A stretch of DNA of 64,000 nucleotides from Rathayibacter sp. SW19 (GCF_030866825.1 NZ_CP133020.1:4650001-4714000); one strand, 5' to 3'; shown: positions 1 through 8,505, counted from the first letter of the stretch. A program made the numbers and translations. Notes: a model not told the origin generated them from the letters alone.

Positions 1-111
1 CCTCTGATGCTCGGTCTATGTCGACCTCGCCGCCGACGTCCGCTGAAGTGGGCACCCTGTCGACCTGTCGGAGTTCCGGGCAATCGCAGTCGTTGCCGGT
101 AGTGTTCGAGG

Positions 112-615
112 GTGGCACGGAAGGGCAGCAAGGCATCACGGCAAGGCAGGGAGCCGCAGCCGAAAGTGAAGCCGTCGCCGTCCGACGTGCACGACATCGT
201 CTACTTCCAGCGGCACCAGAGCGACGACCCGGGCATTTCCGCGCCCGGGCGCGATGCGTTGCGAAACTGGCCCGACAAGATTCGAGCGAAGACCTACGCC
301 GTGCTTGGCGCCGTCGCCGCAGCCCCGCCTATCCGCTTCGCAGGTGGCGGGTACTGGGAAGCCATGCACGGAGACATGGCAGGCTGGTTCGAGGTGCGCA
401 TTGACGGCCCGAACCGTGAGCACTTCCGCCTGTTCTGTCTGCTCGATTATGACGCTCTCGACGAGAACGGCAACCCGGTGGGCAAGCCGTATCTGGTGAT
501 CATCGACGGCCGACGTAAAGTCTTCCGCACCACACTGGCAGACGCTGAGTACTCGAAGATCCGAGCGCTCGGTGACGAGTACCGCGGCCGGAACGCGCCG
601 CGCTCGGTCATCTAG
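112..615 (+). CDS. RelE/HigB-type (phage Gp49-like) toxin
   Basis: A 167-residue protein with the pattern of RelE/HigB family mRNA-interferase toxins. The core around residues 60-130 has a Trp-Glu followed by a Trp-Phe-Glu-Val-Arg strand, then a His-Phe-Arg-Leu-Phe-Cys strand and a Leu-Val-Ile-Ile-Asp-Gly strand before a basic helix with Lys-Val-Phe-Arg-Thr-Thr. The family cleaves mRNA on ribosomes and is normally neutralised by an XRE antitoxin. The chosen start is GTG at 112; a second GTG at 169 (V-K-P-S-P) would remove only a poorly conserved basic leader. The nearest antitoxin-like gene is convergent (645-986), not downstream in the same direction as usual. The family call is by pattern only. 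Confidence 0.75.
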   Translation: MARKGSKASRQGREPQPKVKPSPSDVHDIVYFQRHQSDDPGISAPGRDALRNWPDKIRAKTYAVLGAVAAAPPIRFAGGGYWEAMHGDMAGWFEVRIDGPNREHFRLFCLLDYDALDENGNPVGKPYLVIIDGRRKVFRTTLADAEYSKIRALGDEYRGRNAPRSVI

Positions 616-632
616 CTCTGGACAGCCACCCA

Positions 633-646
633 GACGCCTAAGCGTC
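633..646. terminator. short hairpin between convergent toxin and antitoxin genes
   Basis: GACGC-ctaa-GCGTC forms a 5-bp perfect stem exactly where the toxin gene and the convergent XRE gene meet. It could act as a weak bidirectional terminator. There is no U-tract, so the call is tentative. Confidence 0.3.
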
Positions 647-986
647 AGACGGCAGCGTTCCGCATCGGCCCAGTGATCTCCAGGCGCTCAGTTTTGGTCA
701 TCTTTTCGAGCGTGACTCGGAGCCCAAGTGTCGCCGCAACCTCGACGAGCGTTGAGACGGTCGGATTGACGGTTGACGCAGTGAGCAGGCGACGCACGGC
801 TGGGGCCTGCATCCCTGCCGCGCGCGCGATCTCACTCCTGCTCATGCCCTCCGACACCGCAGCCTCGTTCAGCGCGTTGACGAGAGAGTCAATCGTGCGC
901 ACGCGAATCGCCTCCGCAGCGTAGGCGCGCGCGAACTCGGGGTCCTGGGCGTCTTCTGCGACGTCGTCCCAGAATGTTCCAGGCAT
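645..986 (-). CDS. XRE/HigA-like antitoxin
   Basis: A 113-residue helix-turn-helix protein. Residues about 45-95 contain the XRE HTH (Ser-Arg-Ser-Glu-Ile-Ala-Arg-Ala-Ala-Gly, then Pro-Ala-Val-Arg-Arg-Leu-Leu), followed by Thr-Val-Ser-Thr-Leu-Val-Glu-Val-Ala-Ala-Thr-Leu-Gly, the typical end of HigA/antitoxin HTHs. The start at 986 (M-P-G-T-F-W) is preferred over the upstream ATG at 1028 because GAGGAG lies 6 bases before it. The likely role is repressing its own promoter and neutralising a RelE/HigB toxin, plausibly the convergent gene at 112-615. The pairing is inferred. Confidence 0.7.
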   Translation of the reverse strand: MPGTFWDDVAEDAQDPEFARAYAAEAIRVRTIDSLVNALNEAAVSEGMSRSEIARAAGMQAPAVRRLLTASTVNPTVSTLVEVAATLGLRVTLEKMTKTERLEITGPMRNAAV

Positions 987-1049
987 AGTTTCTCCTCGAT
1001 CGATGTTGCTTTTGCTGTTGCCGCGCAAAGCTGTGGCGTAACTTCTATG

Positions 1050-1283
1050 TTACACCCTAGAGGCTGTCAACAACCGCGCGGGGCGGGTGGCGATCAGCCC
1101 GCCAGCAGGCAGCCGAGGCACGGCATCCTCGCCATGAACGACCACGCGGTCGATCGTAGGCTGGCCCGAATTGCGAAGTGTGTCGACGACGACATCGTCG
1201 AAGACCGCCTGGTGATTGCGCACCACAACCAGCTGGTCGTCACCGTTCTCAATGAGAATCTCAGCGCCGCGCTGAACGATCAA
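1050..1283 (-). CDS. small protein of unknown function
   Basis: A 77-residue reading frame starting at TTG 1283 with codon use like its neighbours (strong G/C at third positions). It ends 63 bases before the XRE antitoxin on the same strand. I do not recognise a domain; it is rich in Val, Asp and Arg and ends in a basic Arg-Leu-Leu-Thr-Ala-Ser-Arg. It may be the tail of a decayed larger gene in the toxin-antitoxin island. A real product is uncertain. Confidence 0.3.
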   Translation of the reverse strand: MIVQRGAEILIENGDDQLVVVRNHQAVFDDVVVDTLRNSGQPTIDRVVVHGEDAVPRLPAGGLIATRPARLLTASRV

Positions 1284-1329
1284 GAGACCATGAGGGCATG
1301 ATCACTGCCCCGTGGCGGCACTGACGCCG

Positions 1330-1758
1330 TCAGCTTCGTTGTGCAGGGGCCACACTGCACCCCGCCGCGAGCGCGGCCCGCGCGAGATCGCGATCCCAGG
1401 TCGCTAACAACAGCGCATCCGTGTGGACAGAAAGCGCCGTCGCCAGGTGGACGGAGTCGTAGCCGCGTAACCCGTGCGCCTGCGCGAGCTCACCAGCGGC
1501 GTGTGCCAGGTCGGTATCCAACCCGATGATGCCCACCTGGGCCACGAGAGCGTCGATCGCATCGACTGCGCGGTCAAGCGTGGCTGAGTCGATCCGCCCC
1601 ATTCGGTGAGCAGCCGCGGCAGCCGCGCGCGCCTCCGGGTACAGCAACTGGCTGGAGACCACGGATTCGGATCGGTCCCAGAGCTCGGCGGCAAGTTCCG
1701 ACCCGGGCTCGTCAAACACCAGCTTCATGAAAGCCGACGTATCCAGATAGACGATCAG
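1330..1758 (-). CDS. vapC: VapC-family PIN-domain toxin
   Basis: A PIN-domain ribonuclease of about 142 residues. The first catalytic Asp is in Y-L-D-T-S-A (residue 6), a middle acidic pair lies in G-Y-D-S-V-H-L-A, and the last is in T-W-D-R-D-L. The first ATG in this frame (1728) would delete the first Asp, so that start cannot encode an active PIN domain. Translation most likely begins at CTG 1758, which overlaps the antitoxin stop as CTGA, a variant of the ATGA overlap common in this window. The expected activity is cleavage of tRNA or rRNA, restrained by the antitoxin encoded just upstream. Confidence 0.8.
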   Translation of the reverse strand: MIVYLDTSAFMKLVFDEPGSELAAELWDRSESVVSSQLLYPEARAAAAAAHRMGRIDSATLDRAVDAIDALVAQVGIIGLDTDLAHAAGELAQAHGLRGYDSVHLATALSVHTDALLLATWDRDLARAALAAGCSVAPAQRS

Positions 1759-2042
1759 CGCCGCTGCTCGCTTACCAGATCAGACACCGTGCCGGTGGCT
1801 GTCAATCTCGAACGCCCTCGTAACGGTTGACGCTCATGCTCCGGGTCGCGCACCAATCCGCGAGCGCGCAAGTCCGCCAGTGCATCATCCGCGTCGACCG
1901 GCGAAAGGCGCGCGACGCGGTGGCCTCGCATCGTCACGACAACATCGCGGCCGGACGCGACATAGCGAAGATAGTGACTGAGCTGGTCGTGCAGCTCACG
2001 CACGCCGACTTCCGCACTCGACTTCTGGCCATGTAGCGTCAT
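1755..2042 (-). CDS. Phd/YefM-family antitoxin
   Basis: A 95-residue antitoxin. V-G-V-R-E-L-H-D-Q-L-S-H-Y-L followed by a V-A-S-G-R-D-V-V-V-T strand and G-H-R-V-A-R-L is the classic N-terminal Phd/YefM DNA-binding dimer fold. The acidic/basic C-terminal half would wrap around the toxin. It is the first gene of a two-gene operon with the PIN toxin, whose start overlaps its stop. Phd/YefM proteins normally bind operators over their own promoter; I did not find a clear palindrome upstream. Confidence 0.8.
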   Translation of the reverse strand: MTLHGQKSSAEVGVRELHDQLSHYLRYVASGRDVVVTMRGHRVARLSPVDADDALADLRARGLVRDPEHERQPLRGRSRLTATGTVSDLVSEQRR

Positions 2043-2103
2043 GTGTCAATCATACGCGCTACGTTGGTGACTGGGCTCTGGCTCTCTCAGTCTCCGGATC
2101 TCT

Positions 2104-2164
2104 GGTCTCGATACGCTCGCAAGCTCGCTACTCGACCACCGACGCCGCGTTACTCGACCACCGA
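2104..2164. repeat. dispersed GGTCTCGATACG...CTACTCGACC repeat
   Basis: One copy of the short repeat GGTCTCGATACGCTCGC plus AAGCTCGCTACTCGACCACCG, followed by a second partial TTACTCGACCACCG. Related copies lie at 8561-8693 and 55519-55574. It lies between the Phd promoter and the 3' end of the monooxygenase gene, where such extragenic elements typically sit. Confidence 0.6.
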
Positions 2165-2174
2165 GGCGGCGAGC

Positions 2175-3872
2175 CTACGCGCGGCCGAGCAGCCGGTTCA
2201 TTACCGTCTCGACTGCACGGTCGGCGTCGGCATCGGCGTCCGATGCCCGCCAAGCGAGCACACCGTCGGGTCGCACGATGATTGCGCCGTCCGCAGGCAC
2301 ACCGTAGGCCGCCTCGAACGCACCGTCCGCCGTGGCGGCCACGTCGCCATCCGCAGCGATCCGCACGGCCGCGAGCGGAAGGTCCGTGCGCGCGGCGAGC
2401 GCCGCGGCTGCTTCCTGCCAACGGTTCCCCCGGGCAGCGGCGAGAAGTGTGTAGCCATCCGTGAAGAGGTCGTGGATGCCGATCGTTGCGTCGTCGCGGG
2501 TCAGCTCCAGGTGCGGAATACGCGAACCGATCGGCGGCTGCGCTGCCCGCGGGTCGTGCACTGCACTCTCTTCGCCGTCGCCGTATTCGTGCCCGCCGTC
2601 ACCGATGACACCGGCGGAGCGGTAGACACTGCCGAGTTCGACCGCTTCGGCCTCGAGCGGTTCTGCGAGTGGTTTCGTGTCGTCTGTCGCGCGCTCTGCG
2701 TACCGGCCCGCGTAGATGGCGTATGCCTGCTCCATCGTCATGAGTCCGGTCGGGCGGCGCTCGGCATCATACGTGTCGAGCAGCGCAGGGTCAGCGAATC
2801 CCTTGAGCACAAGTGCCAGCTTCCAAGCCAGGTTGTGGGCATCCGCAACGCCGGTGTTGCCGCCCCAGCCGCCTGTGGGCGGCATCGTGTGGGCGGAGTC
2901 GCCGGCGAGAAACACTCGGCCCTTGCTGTAGCGGCGGGCGGTGCTGGCTGACGCCTCCCATTGCTGCACGCTTTCGATCTCGATCGGGATGTCGTCGGAG
3001 CAGCCGAGCGCCATTCGAACGTATTCGATGCAGCGCTCCTCACCGATGTCCGAGACCAGGTCGCGGTGCTCTCCCGTCTCAGGGTCGGTGACCGAAAAGA
3101 TCGAGAGGAACCCACTGCCCGCGTCGAACGAGAACCGGAAGAAGCCGAGCAGGTTCGGGTGCAGCACATAGATGACGCTGAGATTGCGATCGCCGATCAT
3201 CTCTCGCATCTGCGCCTTGAAGTAGACGGTGATGCAGTCCGAACTGCCGTGCCCGTCCATCGGGATGTCGAGCTTCTCACGAATCGTGCTGTGCGCTCCG
3301 TCTGCAGCGACGAGATACTTGGCGCGCACCTCGTGCGCAGCCCCGCCGTCACGCGGCTGCAGAACTGCTGTCACTCCATCGGCATCCTGGGTGAACGACA
3401 CGAGCTCCTCTCCGTACTCATGGCGCGCGCCGCGTTCGCTGGCCGCATCGCGCAGCACCGGCTCGAGCCCGACCTGGGTGATGAACAGACGTGAGGTCGC
3501 GCTGAGGTCTTCAACACCCTCGTTCCACGACTTGTAAAAGTACTGCAGTTCCTTGCCACACAGGCTTTCGACGGCGACGATCGCACCGTTCTGCACGAAC
3601 TCCAGTGCCGCGGCCTTTTCGACGGCGTCCTGAATTCCCGCATGGCGGTAGACCTCCATCGTGCGCTGATGGAATGACGCCGCCCGCGGATGGATCGCGG
3701 TGCCCCGGTGTTTCTCGACGACCAAGTTATCGATGCCATAAGAGGAGAGCAGCAACGAAGTGGTCAAGCCCACCAAGCTGCCGCCGACGATCAGGACCGG
3801 GATATCCTGGCGGTCCTGCGTCTGAATTGTCGTGGCTGGAACTGTCGTTGCACTGGTCATCATTGACTCCAT
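2175..3872 (-). CDS. FAD-dependent aromatic-ring monooxygenase (PheA/TfdB-like)
   Basis: A 565-residue flavoprotein hydroxylase. The Rossmann dinucleotide motif is V-G-G-S-L-V-G at 29-35, the DG motif A-A-D-G-A-H-S at about 190, and the GD motif A-G-D-S-A-H-T-M-P-P-T-G-G at 323-335. The thioredoxin-like C-terminal domain typical of phenol hydroxylase/rifampicin monooxygenase relatives fills the last 120 residues. It should use NAD(P)H and O2 to hydroxylate an aromatic substrate. GAGGAAA stands 6 bases before ATG 3872. It diverges from an amidohydrolase across a 265-base spacer, which suggests a shared catabolic locus. The substrate cannot be read from sequence. Confidence 0.85.
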   Translation of the reverse strand: MESMMTSATTVPATTIQTQDRQDIPVLIVGGSLVGLTTSLLLSSYGIDNLVVEKHRGTAIHPRAASFHQRTMEVYRHAGIQDAVEKAAALEFVQNGAIVAVESLCGKELQYFYKSWNEGVEDLSATSRLFITQVGLEPVLRDAASERGARHEYGEELVSFTQDADGVTAVLQPRDGGAAHEVRAKYLVAADGAHSTIREKLDIPMDGHGSSDCITVYFKAQMREMIGDRNLSVIYVLHPNLLGFFRFSFDAGSGFLSIFSVTDPETGEHRDLVSDIGEERCIEYVRMALGCSDDIPIEIESVQQWEASASTARRYSKGRVFLAGDSAHTMPPTGGWGGNTGVADAHNLAWKLALVLKGFADPALLDTYDAERRPTGLMTMEQAYAIYAGRYAERATDDTKPLAEPLEAEAVELGSVYRSAGVIGDGGHEYGDGEESAVHDPRAAQPPIGSRIPHLELTRDDATIGIHDLFTDGYTLLAAARGNRWQEAAAALAARTDLPLAAVRIAADGDVAATADGAFEAAYGVPADGAIIVRPDGVLAWRASDADADADRAVETVMNRLLGRA

Positions 3873-4012
3873 ATTTTCCTCGATGAGGTGACTATCGTTC
3901 GCTAGTCGGACACTTGACCGATCTTTTGCGCTATTTGCATTATGAGAGTGCTCGCCGAGCCTGTCAAGGCTGGGCGTTGACTCGCTGACGCGGACGTGGC
4001 TATCATGGCTGT

Positions 4013-4027
4013 GTCCGCTGGTCGGAC
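4013..4027. promoter_or_regulatory. candidate operator in the monooxygenase/amidohydrolase divergent promoter
   Basis: GTCCG-CTGGT-CGGAC is a perfect 5-bp inverted repeat with a 5-base spacer. Extra CGGAC half-sites lie at 3907-3911 and 3991-3995 in the same 265-base divergent region. It may bind a regulator encoded outside the window; no regulator gene is adjacent. Confidence 0.4.
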
Positions 4028-4137
4028 GTTCGTACGCAAAAATCGGAGCGGCTCACAGGCGCCCTGTGGGCACCGCCGAGTCAACTCGATGAATATCAAC
4101 CCGCTGAATAGCAACTCGATGAAGAGAAGGCCTCAAG

Positions 4138-5622
4138 ATGCAAGGCACCGCCGTACAGTCACAGTCGATGAACCAACCAGACTTCGCTTCCGGCCGCCCC
4201 GTGGTGTTCCGTCATGCGACGGTGCTCACGATGGACAGCGCGGGAATCATCAGAGATGGCGATGTGCTCGTCGTCGGCGAACGGATCGCCGCAGTCGGCC
4301 GCAAGCTCGAGGTGCCGGAAGGCACGATCGAGATCGACGCGACCGACGGCATCCTGATGCCCGGCATGATCGACAGTCACCGGCACCTCTGGCAAACGGC
4401 CATGCGCGGGTACGGCGGAGATTGGTCGCTGAGCCAGTACTTCGTCTTCTACTACCTGAGCTGGGGCAAGCTGTTCCGCCCACAAGACATCTTCGCGGGT
4501 AACCTGCTCGGAGCGATCGAGGCAATCGACAGTGGTGTGACGACGACGCTGGACTGGTCGCACGGGCTTCAGACCACCGAGCACGCCGAGGCGGCCATCG
4601 AGGCCTTGCAGGCAGTGCCCGGCCGCTTCGTGCTCGGCTACGGCAACCTGCTCGGTGCGCCGTGGGAGTGGCCGACGACCCCGGAATTCCGTGCCTTCGT
4701 CGACCGGCACTTCTCAGCGCGCAACGACATGCTCGGCCTGCAACTGGCCTTCGACGTGACCGGCCAACCGGAATTCCCGGAGCGGGCCGCGTTCGAAGTG
4801 GCGCGCGACCTGGATCTGGCGGTGACAACACACGCCGGCGTCTGGGGCGCGATGACGGACGACGGGATCGTGCAGATGTCTGATGGCGGCTTCATGAATC
4901 CCCGCGTCACGTACGTTCACTCGGCATCGCTCACCCAAGACTCCTACCAGCGGATCGCGGCAAGCGGCGGCAACATCTCCGTATCTGCCGAGAGTGAAGA
5001 CAGCGCAGGACAAGGCTATCCGAGCACGCATCAGGCGCGGCAGCACGGCATCCCGGTTTCACTGTCGATGGACACGAGTGTGTGGTGGAGTGCTGATGTG
5101 TTCAATGCGATGCGCGCCACCGTCAACGCAGACCGTGCCCGCGACCATCTGGATGCCCACGGCCGCAACGAGACCGTTGTCGGCAACGACGTGCGCGCCG
5201 AAGACGTTGTGCGCTATGCGACAGTCGGCGGGGCGCACGCACTCGGGCTGGACGACACCGTCGGCACGCTGACCGTCGGCAAGAAGGCCGACATCGTGTT
5301 GATCAAGAACGACGAGTCACCGACGATGACCCCGATCCTCAACCCGTATGCGCACATCGTCTTTCAGGCCGGACGCGGCGATGTGCACACCGTGGTCGTG
5401 AATGGTCGGGTCGTCAAGTACGACGGACACCGCCTCGCGGGAAATCTGGCGCAGGCGAAGGATGCCGTCGCCGACACCGTCGACTACCTGCGTTCCTCGA
5501 TGGGCGAGGAAGCGTGGGCAGAGGGCATGACGCCGGAGCTTCCTCCGGCCGAACTCATTCCGAACCCGTACAGCTACACGGAGTGGGACGGCGGGGATCG
5601 CCTCGTTCGCGCGGAGGAGTAG
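4138..5622 (+). CDS. metal-dependent amidohydrolase (8-oxoguanine deaminase/atrazine hydrolase-like)
   Basis: A 494-residue TIM-barrel amidohydrolase of the TrzN/AtzA/8-oxoguanine deaminase group. Metal ligands are visible: H81 and H83 in S-H-R-H-L-W-Q-T, H232 in T-H-A-G, H261 in V-H-S-A, and D312 in M-D-T-S-V-W-W. The C-terminal G-T-L-T-V-G-K-K-A-D-I-V strand closes the beta-sandwich domain. It should hydrolyse or deaminate a heterocyclic or aromatic ring substituent. AGAAGG precedes ATG 4138 at suitable spacing. Its divergent neighbour is a flavin hydroxylase, so both may act on one substrate; that link is inference. Confidence 0.85.
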   Translation: MQGTAVQSQSMNQPDFASGRPVVFRHATVLTMDSAGIIRDGDVLVVGERIAAVGRKLEVPEGTIEIDATDGILMPGMIDSHRHLWQTAMRGYGGDWSLSQYFVFYYLSWGKLFRPQDIFAGNLLGAIEAIDSGVTTTLDWSHGLQTTEHAEAAIEALQAVPGRFVLGYGNLLGAPWEWPTTPEFRAFVDRHFSARNDMLGLQLAFDVTGQPEFPERAAFEVARDLDLAVTTHAGVWGAMTDDGIVQMSDGGFMNPRVTYVHSASLTQDSYQRIAASGGNISVSAESEDSAGQGYPSTHQARQHGIPVSLSMDTSVWWSADVFNAMRATVNADRARDHLDAHGRNETVVGNDVRAEDVVRYATVGGAHALGLDDTVGTLTVGKKADIVLIKNDESPTMTPILNPYAHIVFQAGRGDVHTVVVNGRVVKYDGHRLAGNLAQAKDAVADTVDYLRSSMGEEAWAEGMTPELPPAELIPNPYSYTEWDGGDRLVRAEE

Positions 5623-5653
5623 GCGGACACGCATCGGTACTCGCGCCGACCTG

Positions 5654-6571
5654 TCAGGACACCGATGCCGGGGCGCGACGCCCGCTGATCCCAGCACGCG
5701 TTCGTACCGCCGAGATCACCCGGCACACGACGTAGATCAGGAACGAGATCGTCGTGACGTACGGGCTGATCGGGATCGATCCACCGAGCGCCAGCAGGAT
5801 GCCGCCGACCATCGATGTCATTGCGAAGATCACGCTGAGCACGGGCACGAGCACCGGTGACGAAGAGACCCGTAGCGCCGCCGCCGCCGGCGTGACCAGA
5901 ATGGCGAGCACGAGCAGAGCACCGACGATCTGCACGGAGACCGCGACCGCAAGGCCGAGCAAAAGCATGAACACGATCGACAGCGTGCGAACGGGAACGC
6001 CGCGCGCGGCCGCGACATCGGCATCCACGCTGGAGAAAAGCAGCGGCCGCCACACGACGAGCAGACCGGCGAGCACGATCGCGGAGATGACGACCAGGGC
6101 ACCCAGCTGCGGATTGTCGACGGCGACGATCTGCCCGGTCAGCAGCCCGAACTTGTTCGCAGAGCGCCCCTGGTACAGGGCCAGGCACAGGATTCCCAGG
6201 CCGAGACCGAACGGCATCAGCACGGCCGTGATCGAGTTGCGATCACGTGCTCGCGAACCGAGCACGCCGATGACGAGTGCTGCGATCACCGAGCCGATCA
6301 CCGAGCCCTGCACTACGCCGATACCGAACAGCAGACCGGCGGATGCCCCCGCGAACGACAGTTCGCTGATCCCGTGCACTGCAAATGCCATGTCCCTGGA
6401 CATCACGAAAACGCCGATCAACCCTCCGACCAGCCCGAGGATGGCACCGGCCAGGATCGAGTTCATCAGCAGTAGCACCAACTCGCCGTAGTCGGTGAAG
6501 TTGAACAGTTGCGACCACAGGTCGTCAGCCGCGGCCGCTGCGTGCGCCAGCCCGACGGTCAATCCGGTCAC
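5654..6571 (-). CDS. znuB: zinc/manganese ABC transporter permease
   Basis: A 305-residue ABC-3 family permease with eight or nine hydrophobic segments. The S-R-D-M-A-F-A-V-H-G-I-S-E-L-S-F-A-G stretch (about 60-75) is the family's conserved cytoplasmic/membrane motif. It is the third gene of a solute-binding protein, ATPase, permease operon. Its start overlaps the ATPase stop by 4 bases (6568-6571), and it forms the membrane channel for divalent metal uptake. The Zur-like box in front of the operon supports zinc as the cargo. Confidence 0.9.
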   Translation of the reverse strand: MTGLTVGLAHAAAAADDLWSQLFNFTDYGELVLLLMNSILAGAILGLVGGLIGVFVMSRDMAFAVHGISELSFAGASAGLLFGIGVVQGSVIGSVIAALVIGVLGSRARDRNSITAVLMPFGLGLGILCLALYQGRSANKFGLLTGQIVAVDNPQLGALVVISAIVLAGLLVVWRPLLFSSVDADVAAARGVPVRTLSIVFMLLLGLAVAVSVQIVGALLVLAILVTPAAAALRVSSSPVLVPVLSVIFAMTSMVGGILLALGGSIPISPYVTTISFLIYVVCRVISAVRTRAGISGRRAPASVS

Positions 6572-7419
6572 AGCGGCCGCACCTCTACGTGGTGGCTGAC
6601 ATGTTCGGGGTCGTATGGAGCGTCATGGTGCTCATCGTGGTGCCCCGCGCCCGCGTCGGCCGTTCCGATCACGATCACACGCCCGTGGGTGCGAACCACC
6701 TCGACCGGGGATCCGTACAACTCGCTGAGCACGTCGCTGCGCAGCACCTCGTCTGGGCTGCCGATGCGGAAGCGCCCACCGGCCAGATACAGCACCCGGT
6801 CGACCATGCCGAGGATCGGGTTGATGTCGTGGGTGACGAACAGCACGCCAATCGCCTTCTGGCGACGATTGGTGTCGATCAGCTCACTGATCGCCCGCTG
6901 ATAGGCCAGATCGAGCGAGATCAGCGGCTCATCGCACAGCAGCAGCCGCGGGCTGTCGGCGAGCGCCTGCCCGACGCGCAGGCGCTGTTGTTCTCCACCC
7001 GAGAGTGTTGCTATGGGCACCTTCGCATAGTCGGCGGCGCCGATCGAGGCGAGGACGGCATCCGCTCGCTTTCGCCGTGCCTTGGACGGCAGGGCAGGAC
7101 CCCAGCGATGACCGTCGATCGCCAGCATGATGAGGTCTCGCGCACGCAACGGCGTGCCCTCATCTGCGAGTTTCTGCTGCGGCACATAACCGATTCTGCG
7201 GTTGCCACGCCGCACCGGTTCGCCGAGGAAGCTGACCCGACCCGAGCTCAGCCGCTGCTTGCCCAGGATGACCTTGAGCAAGCTGGTCTTGCCCGATCCG
7301 TTCGCGCCGAGAACCGCAACGAATTCGCCGGGCATCACGTCGAGGTCAACGCCGCTCCACAGCGTGCGGTCACCGAAGCGGAGGGCTGCGGCGCGCAGAC
7401 TGAGTACGGAGTCGCTCAC
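6568..7419 (-). CDS. znuC: zinc/manganese ABC transporter ATP-binding protein
   Basis: A 283-residue ABC ATPase with Walker A G-A-N-G-S-G-K-T-S, signature L-S-G-G-E-Q-Q-R-L, Walker B L-L-L-C-D-E-P and the H-loop in V-T-H-D-I. The C-terminal 40 residues are rich in His (H-H-D-E-H-H-D-A, S-H-H-V-E-V), which could bind metal. It starts with GTG 7419, 10 bases after the binding-protein gene, and energises metal import with its two neighbours. Confidence 0.9.
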   Translation of the reverse strand: MSDSVLSLRAAALRFGDRTLWSGVDLDVMPGEFVAVLGANGSGKTSLLKVILGKQRLSSGRVSFLGEPVRRGNRRIGYVPQQKLADEGTPLRARDLIMLAIDGHRWGPALPSKARRKRADAVLASIGAADYAKVPIATLSGGEQQRLRVGQALADSPRLLLCDEPLISLDLAYQRAISELIDTNRRQKAIGVLFVTHDINPILGMVDRVLYLAGGRFRIGSPDEVLRSDVLSELYGSPVEVVRTHGRVIVIGTADAGAGHHDEHHDAPYDPEHVSHHVEVRPL

Positions 7420-7429
7420 GAGGTCAACG

Positions 7430-8425
7430 CTACTTGCTCGACGGCGTGTTCAGTGCTGCTGCGACGGCAGCCAGATTGCCGCTCATCCAGGATAGAAACG
7501 TGTCGCCTTTCGGCATCGTCTCGGCCACCGGCACGACAGGCACGTCGGCGCTCTTCGCCGCCGCCAGCACGGCATCGGTCTGCGCACCGGTGGTCTGCTC
7601 GTTGTAGACCAGGAGCCTGACCGCGTGCTCGCTGAACAGCGAGAGCGTGTCGTTCAAAACGGACGGCGCAACATCGGTGTTGTTCTCCACTGCCTCGCTG
7701 AACTTCTGCGGCGTCTTGTCAACGAGTCCGATCGAGTTCAACAGATACAACGGCACGGGCTCCGTGATCGCCGCGCCCTGACCCGAATACTTCGCTTTGA
7801 GTGCCCCCTCCCGCGTTACGAGGTCGGCGATTTTCGCATTCAGTGCGCCGGCGTTCTGCACATAGACGGTCGCATTCTTGGGGTCGAGTTTCGCAAACGC
7901 GGAACTGAGCTGCGTCGCTACTTTCTCCACTGTCGGGAAGTCGTACCAGACGTGCTCGTTGAGCCCTGCTGATCCGTGCGCCTTCTTGCCGGAAATCTGA
8001 ACGGCGTCGAGCACGATGCGCTTCGAGTTGCCGGCCGCACTGTTGCCGGGCGCACTGCCGCCGGTCGCACTGTTGCCGGCCGCGTTGTTGCCAGCAGCGG
8101 CGAGCATGGTGTTTGCGAAGTCGTCGTAGCCGCCGCCGTTCTTGACCACGACATTGGCCTTCGCGATCGCAAGCTGGTCGCGGGCATCCGCTTGGAATTC
8201 GTGCGGGTCGATATTCGGGTCGCTGATCAGCGAGGTGACGGTGACATGATCGCCGCCGACCGTCGCCGCGATATCGCCCCACACGTTGGTGGTCGCAACC
8301 ACCGACAGCGTGCCTGAGGTCTCGGACGGCGCGGCGGATGCCCCGGCGGAGCAGCCGGTCAGCACCACGGCTGTGGCAAGCAGCGCCGCGAGCAATGCTG
8401 GAGCGGCAAAGCGCTTGCGGTTCAT
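7430..8425 (-). CDS. znuA: zinc ABC transporter substrate-binding lipoprotein
   Basis: A 331-residue solute-binding protein of cluster A-I (ZnuA/TroA type). Residues 1-25 form a lipoprotein signal with lipobox L-T-G-C, so Cys25 should be lipidated and the protein anchored outside the membrane. Likely metal ligands are His in N-I-D-P-H-E (about 75) and N-E-H-V-W-Y (about 170). A low-complexity Asn/Ala/Gly insert (N-A-A-G-N-S-A-T-G-G repeats, about 118-140) replaces the usual His-rich loop. It is first in the operon, directly behind a Zur-like box. Confidence 0.88.
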   Translation of the reverse strand: MNRKRFAAPALLAALLATAVVLTGCSAGASAAPSETSGTLSVVATTNVWGDIAATVGGDHVTVTSLISDPNIDPHEFQADARDQLAIAKANVVVKNGGGYDDFANTMLAAAGNNAAGNSATGGSAPGNSAAGNSKRIVLDAVQISGKKAHGSAGLNEHVWYDFPTVEKVATQLSSAFAKLDPKNATVYVQNAGALNAKIADLVTREGALKAKYSGQGAAITEPVPLYLLNSIGLVDKTPQKFSEAVENNTDVAPSVLNDTLSLFSEHAVRLLVYNEQTTGAQTDAVLAAAKSADVPVVPVAETMPKGDTFLSWMSGNLAAVAAALNTPSSK

Positions 8426-8490
8426 GGTGGCCTATCTCACGTGCGGGGCCGGCGCTCATCCCCCGGTCGATAGCCAACTTTAACTCTTAT

Positions 8491-8505
8491 TGATAATGAT
8501 TGTCA
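8491..8505 (-). promoter_or_regulatory. Zur-like zinc box
   Basis: TGATAATGATTGTCA is a near-perfect 7-1-7 inverted repeat matching the actinobacterial Zur consensus (TGAnAATGATTnTCA). A further ATTATCA arm follows at 8511-8517. It sits 66-80 bases upstream of the binding-protein start, where Zur-Zn would block the promoter when zinc is plentiful. Confidence 0.7.
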
